Of a DNA stretch of 8,268 nucleotides, positions 6,230 to 8,268 are shown piece after piece. A program made the translations under genes and the position numbers. The stretch is taken from assembly GCA_903831165.1 (NCBI GenBank), contig CAIKWV010000204.1, positions 1 through 8,268 on the forward strand, read 5' to 3'. The DNA comes from an uncultured cyanobacterium. GTDB lineage: Bacteria > Cyanobacteriota > Cyanobacteriia > PCC-6307 > Cyanobiaceae. Position 1 is the first letter of the stretch. Every line of letters begins with the position of its first letter. The notes under the pieces were generated by a model that saw nothing but the letters and a program-made list of their open reading frames with translations, was not told the origin of the DNA and did no database searches.

Positions 6230-6535
6230 ATGGGCTCCCGTCGTTTCATGCTCGCGATCGCCCTGGGCGTGGCCCTGGCCGCCGGCAGCGCGCCGCTGCT
6301 GCCCAGCCGTGCCCTGGCCCAGGCCTGCGAATGCGGCTGCGCCCAGCCCTCGGTGGGCTACCTAGGCCCGGACGGCGCCTGCCGCTGCCCCTGCCAGGTG
6401 CTCCCCAGTCCCGGCATGACCCAGGAGACGCTCAGTGGTCCCCCCAAGCCGCCCAAGGCCGGGGGCGGTGACGATGTGCATTGGCAATTCGATACGGTCG
6501 ACGATGACGACTGGCCCTTCTGGGGCCTCTGGTGA
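6230..6535 (+). CDS. Small secreted protein with two CxCxC clusters
   Basis: The 101-residue product begins with a signal peptide: positive MGSRR, a hydrophobic core (about 7-24), and a cleavage motif ALA at residues 28-30. The predicted mature protein starts QACECGC and has six cysteines in two matching clusters, C33-x-C35-x-C37 and C51-x-C53-x-C55, separated by 13 residues. A Pro/Gly-rich linker (70-80) leads to an acidic aromatic end (DDVHWQFDTVDDDDWPFWGL, 81-100, then W101). I recognise no family. The clusters could bind metal or an Fe-S centre, or form disulfides in the periplasm or outside the cell. Cys33 at +3 from ALA does not make a proper lipobox (Q at -2), so secretion by signal peptidase I is favoured. 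It is divergent from the low-GC membrane gene but has local, high-GC composition. ATG 6248 is an alternative start, but it would lose the positive N-terminus. Confidence 0.75.
   Translation: MGSRRFMLAIALGVALAAGSAPLLPSRALAQACECGCAQPSVGYLGPDGACRCPCQVLPSPGMTQETLSGPPKPPKAGGGDDVHWQFDTVDDDDWPFWGLW
6254..6261. repeat. HIP1 octamer GCGATCGC
   Basis: One exact copy of the highly iterated palindrome found across many cyanobacterial genomes lies inside the signal-peptide coding region of the Cys-rich protein. It is the only exact copy I found in the window, so it offers only weak support for a cyanobacterial origin. Confidence 0.5.
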
Positions 6536-6702
6536 TCCCTCGGCCTACGGCCGCCCCACAAGGCCTCTCACGGCCCTTGCCCGCCATCCGCCCAAGTCGG
6601 TCTCCGAAACGCGCGGATGGCGCAGCCCAACAGCGACAACCAGCCGGCCCTGAACGTCTGGATGGCAGCTCCAGCGAGACTGGGGGCCGATAAAGTCCGC
6701 CC

Positions 6703-6888
6703 ATGGAGAGCGAACAACCCCACCGTCAGGCCCTGATCGCGTCGCTGCGGCTGCGTTTCGCCGTGGCCGTGCGCAACCAGGACGCCCTGGCCAAGCAGTC
6801 CCTGTTCAAGGAAGCCGTCTACCTGGGCATCCAGCCGGAGCTGCTGGAGATCCCCGGAGAAATCGAGAGCGAGAGCGACCCCGGCTGA
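6703..6888 (+). CDS. Small conserved-looking protein of unknown function (61 aa)
   Basis: The frame encodes 61 residues without a membrane segment. It is mostly helical in character: an amphipathic stretch HRQALIASLRLRFAVAVRNQ (7-26), then DALAKQSLFKEAVYLGIQPE (27-46), and an acidic tail rich in Glu/Ser/Asp (51-61). I do not recognise a family. Its codon pattern, the well-formed hydrophobic spacing and the lack of any better frame on either strand support a real gene, but its short length limits certainty. It starts 167 bp after the Cys-rich gene; that gap holds only a short CGGCC-TAC-GGCCG hairpin at 6541-6553. A GATAAAGT element at 6689-6696 sits 6 bp before the ATG and could be a -10 box, which would make the mRNA nearly leaderless. 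The gene converges on the Rieske oxygenase, with 93 bp between the stops. Confidence 0.55.
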   Translation: MESEQPHRQALIASLRLRFAVAVRNQDALAKQSLFKEAVYLGIQPELLEIPGEIESESDPG

Positions 6889-6981
6889 ACCCCGGCCGCC
6901 GTTCCAGCGCGGGCCATCAAAACGCGCCAGATCGGTTGCCCCGGCACCCTTGCGGTCCATCTCTGCAGGGACAACCCAACC

Positions 6982-8097
6982 TCAGTCCAGCCCCAGCAAC
7001 TCGCGGTAGAGGGCCTGGTGATGGAGGATGCGTCGCTCCAGTCGATGGGGTGGGCCGGGCCTGAACGACCAGTCGGCGCCTCCGGAGCGGGAAGGGTGGG
7101 CGCTGGCGTAGCCCCGCTGGGCCGACTCCACCAGCCGTTGGTCCTCCGCCAGGAAGGCCTCCAGCTCCGCCATCAGCGCCTCGCCGTCATGCTGCTGCTC
7201 GGCGTCCCCCAGCAGCCACAGCTCCAGCAGACACTGGCCGGGCCCCTGGGGCAGAAAGCCGATCAGGGCCAGGCGGCCGTCGGGCCAGAGCAGCAGATGG
7301 GTCCAGGGAGGCAGACCGAAGGTGAGGAACTCTTCGGCATCGGCCTCCGGCACCGGCGCCGCAGCGCTGCTGGGCCGGCTCCCGCGACTGCTGGCAACCG
7401 GCGTGGCCAGCAGGTTGACGTAACGGCCGAAAGCGTGGCGGTAGTGGCGCACGGGCCCCTGGTCGCGATGCAGGGTGGTGGGATGGGCGATGGCGACGTG
7501 GTAATCGTCGAGGGTGTTGTCGTGGGCCAGCTTCCAGTCGCAGGCCAGGGAGCGCCGGCGATGACCCAGCAGGTGCCGGGGGCGCTCCAACTGGGCGCCC
7601 GCCTCCGCCAGCACCAGATCCAGCTGCTGCTCCAGCGGCAGCGGATCCGCCGCCAGCGCCACCCAGATCAGGCCAGCCCGCACCTGCACCGGCAGGGATT
7701 GCAGGGGCCAGGCCCGGCGCTCGAAGGGCTGGCAGAACTCCGCTTCGCGGGCGGCGGCTCGCAGCTCCCCGGCCAGGTCGTAGGTCCAGCCGTGGTACGG
7801 GCAGATCAGGCGGCGACAGGCGACGGCCCCCTGGGCCGGTTCCAGCAACGCCACGCCGCGATGGGGACAGCGGTTGATGAAGGCCCGCAGCGGGGCCCCC
7901 GGCTCCCGGGTCAGCAGCAGCGGCAGCCCAAGCAGCTCCAGAGCCCGCACCTGGCCGGGCTCCAGCAGGCCATCGGGAAGCACCGGATGCCAGAAGCGTT
8001 CACTCCAGAGCCTGCGCTCCCGCTCCGCGTCGCTGGCTGAGCCGTAGAGACTGGCGGGCAGAAAGGAGTGGCCCTCGCCCGAGCCGGACGCCCTCAA
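6982..8097 (-). CDS. Rieske non-haem iron oxygenase, alpha-subunit type
   Basis: The 371-residue protein is a complete Rieske oxygenase. The [2Fe-2S] site is CPHRG (C77, H79) and CPYHGWTYD (C99, H102), with 19 residues between H79 and C99. The catalytic iron site is DNTLDDYHVAIAHP (193-206): N194, bridging D197, H200 and H205, in the DNxxDxxHx4H form seen in VanA-like single-component oxygenases. EDQRLVESAQRG (318-329) matches the family segment carrying the third ligand, probably D319. Such enzymes insert oxygen into, or demethylate, aromatic or small organic substrates, taking electrons from a separate reductase, which is not in the window. No ATG exists in frame. The TTG at 8097 was chosen because it overlaps the stop of the upstream ABC ATPase as TTGA, implying translational coupling; the next plausible start, GTG at 7983, would remove 38 N-terminal residues. 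The substrate is unknown. Confidence 0.88.
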   Translation of the reverse strand: MRASGSGEGHSFLPASLYGSASDAERERRLWSERFWHPVLPDGLLEPGQVRALELLGLPLLLTREPGAPLRAFINRCPHRGVALLEPAQGAVACRRLICPYHGWTYDLAGELRAAAREAEFCQPFERRAWPLQSLPVQVRAGLIWVALAADPLPLEQQLDLVLAEAGAQLERPRHLLGHRRRSLACDWKLAHDNTLDDYHVAIAHPTTLHRDQGPVRHYRHAFGRYVNLLATPVASSRGSRPSSAAAPVPEADAEEFLTFGLPPWTHLLLWPDGRLALIGFLPQGPGQCLLELWLLGDAEQQHDGEALMAELEAFLAEDQRLVESAQRGYASAHPSRSGGADWSFRPGPPHRLERRILHHQALYRELLGLD

Positions 8098-8268
8098 CGC
8101 AGCAGCGCGCCGTCCAGGCTGCGCAGGGTCCGCGCCAGGTCCTCCCGCCGCTCCAGAAATGGGCGGGACACCCGCAAATGGGCCAGATCGCCCCGGTCGG
8201 TGGGCAGGTCAAGACTGCGCACGATCCGGCCGGGCCGCGGCGCCAGGATGTGCAGCCGCTGGGCCAGC
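8094..8268 (-). CDS. ABC transporter ATPase, nitrate/sulfonate/taurine type, C-terminal end (cut by window edge)
   Basis: The last 57 codons of a minus-strand gene enter from the right edge. The translation contains LAQRLHILAPRPGRIVRSLD followed by LPTDRGDLAHLR, a FLERRED segment and an Arg/Leu-rich end. The pattern A-x-R-x-x-x-L-x-x-R-P-G-R-I-V followed by a downstream L-P is characteristic of the C-terminal end of NrtD/SsuB/TauB-type ATPases, which energise uptake of nitrate, sulfonates, taurine and related small anions. The Walker and signature motifs lie outside the window, so activity cannot be judged. Its TGA (8096-8094) overlaps the TTG start of the Rieske oxygenase. This makes an operon very likely and suggests that the transporter supplies the oxygenase substrate. 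The final assignment needs the rest of the gene; a cobalt- or lipoprotein-type ATPase is less likely given the RPGRIV motif. Confidence 0.72.
   Translation of the reverse strand, partial: LAQRLHILAPRPGRIVRSLDLPTDRGDLAHLRVSRPFLERREDLARTLRSLDGALLR

Noticed and set aside
6317..6328. Lipoprotein signal (lipobox) at Cys33 of the Cys-rich protein
   Set aside because: The residues before Cys33 are A-Q-A. Gln at -2 and Ala at -3 fit the lipobox poorly, whereas ALA at 28-30 is a good signal peptidase I site.
6907..6927. GCGCG/CGCGC 5-bp hairpin between the small ORF and the oxygenase stop
   Set aside because: The stem is too short and the loop too long (11 nt) in GC-rich DNA to be called a terminator.
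7018..8040. 340-residue plus-strand frame opposite the Rieske oxygenase
   Set aside because: Gln/Gly-rich antisense shadow without motifs; the minus strand carries complete Rieske and iron-site motifs.

Overview
The window looks like the chromosome of a GC-rich unicellular cyanobacterium of the Synechococcus/Cyanobium type. This is inferred from gene content (a PGM1-related ATP-grasp ligase, a glucosylglycerol-type sugar permease, a SemiSWEET gene beside crcB), start codons that mostly lack a Shine-Dalgarno sequence, and one exact HIP1 octamer (GCGATCGC). No rRNA, tRNA, CRISPR array, transposase or phage gene is visible. All taxonomic and family calls come from reading motifs; no database was searched.

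Left part (1-2806). On the minus strand a SemiSWEET sugar transporter (96-377) sits 8 bp upstream of the start of a CrcB/FluC fluoride channel that runs off the left edge (1-87). After a 297-bp divergent spacer, the plus strand carries a PGM1-related ATP-grasp peptide ligase (675-2174), a hairpin, and a single-pass coiled-coil protein (2285-2806).

Middle part (2863-6091). A MalG/GgtD-type sugar ABC permease lies on the minus strand (2863-3711) without its partner subunits in the window. It is divergent from an NfsB/DrgA-type FMN nitroreductase (3858-4505). A very strong hairpin (4528-4561) separates the nitroreductase from a convergent 504-residue polytopic membrane protein (4577-6091). That gene has visibly lower GC than everything around it and looks recently acquired; it may be a GT-C-like glycosyltransferase or a related surface-polysaccharide enzyme.

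Right part (6092-8268). The plus strand has a small secreted protein with two CxCxC clusters (6230-6535) and a 61-residue uncharacterised ORF (6703-6888). Converging on them from the right edge is a minus-strand operon: the C-terminal end of a nitrate/sulfonate/taurine-type ABC ATPase (8094-8268), overlapping by TTGA the start of a Rieske non-haem iron oxygenase (6982-8097). This pairing suggests uptake of a small organic substrate followed by its oxidation.

Most of the window is ordinary cyanobacterial accessory and housekeeping content. The most unusual items are the double-CxCxC secreted protein, the transporter-oxygenase coupling, the low-GC membrane-protein islet, and the ligase of unknown product.
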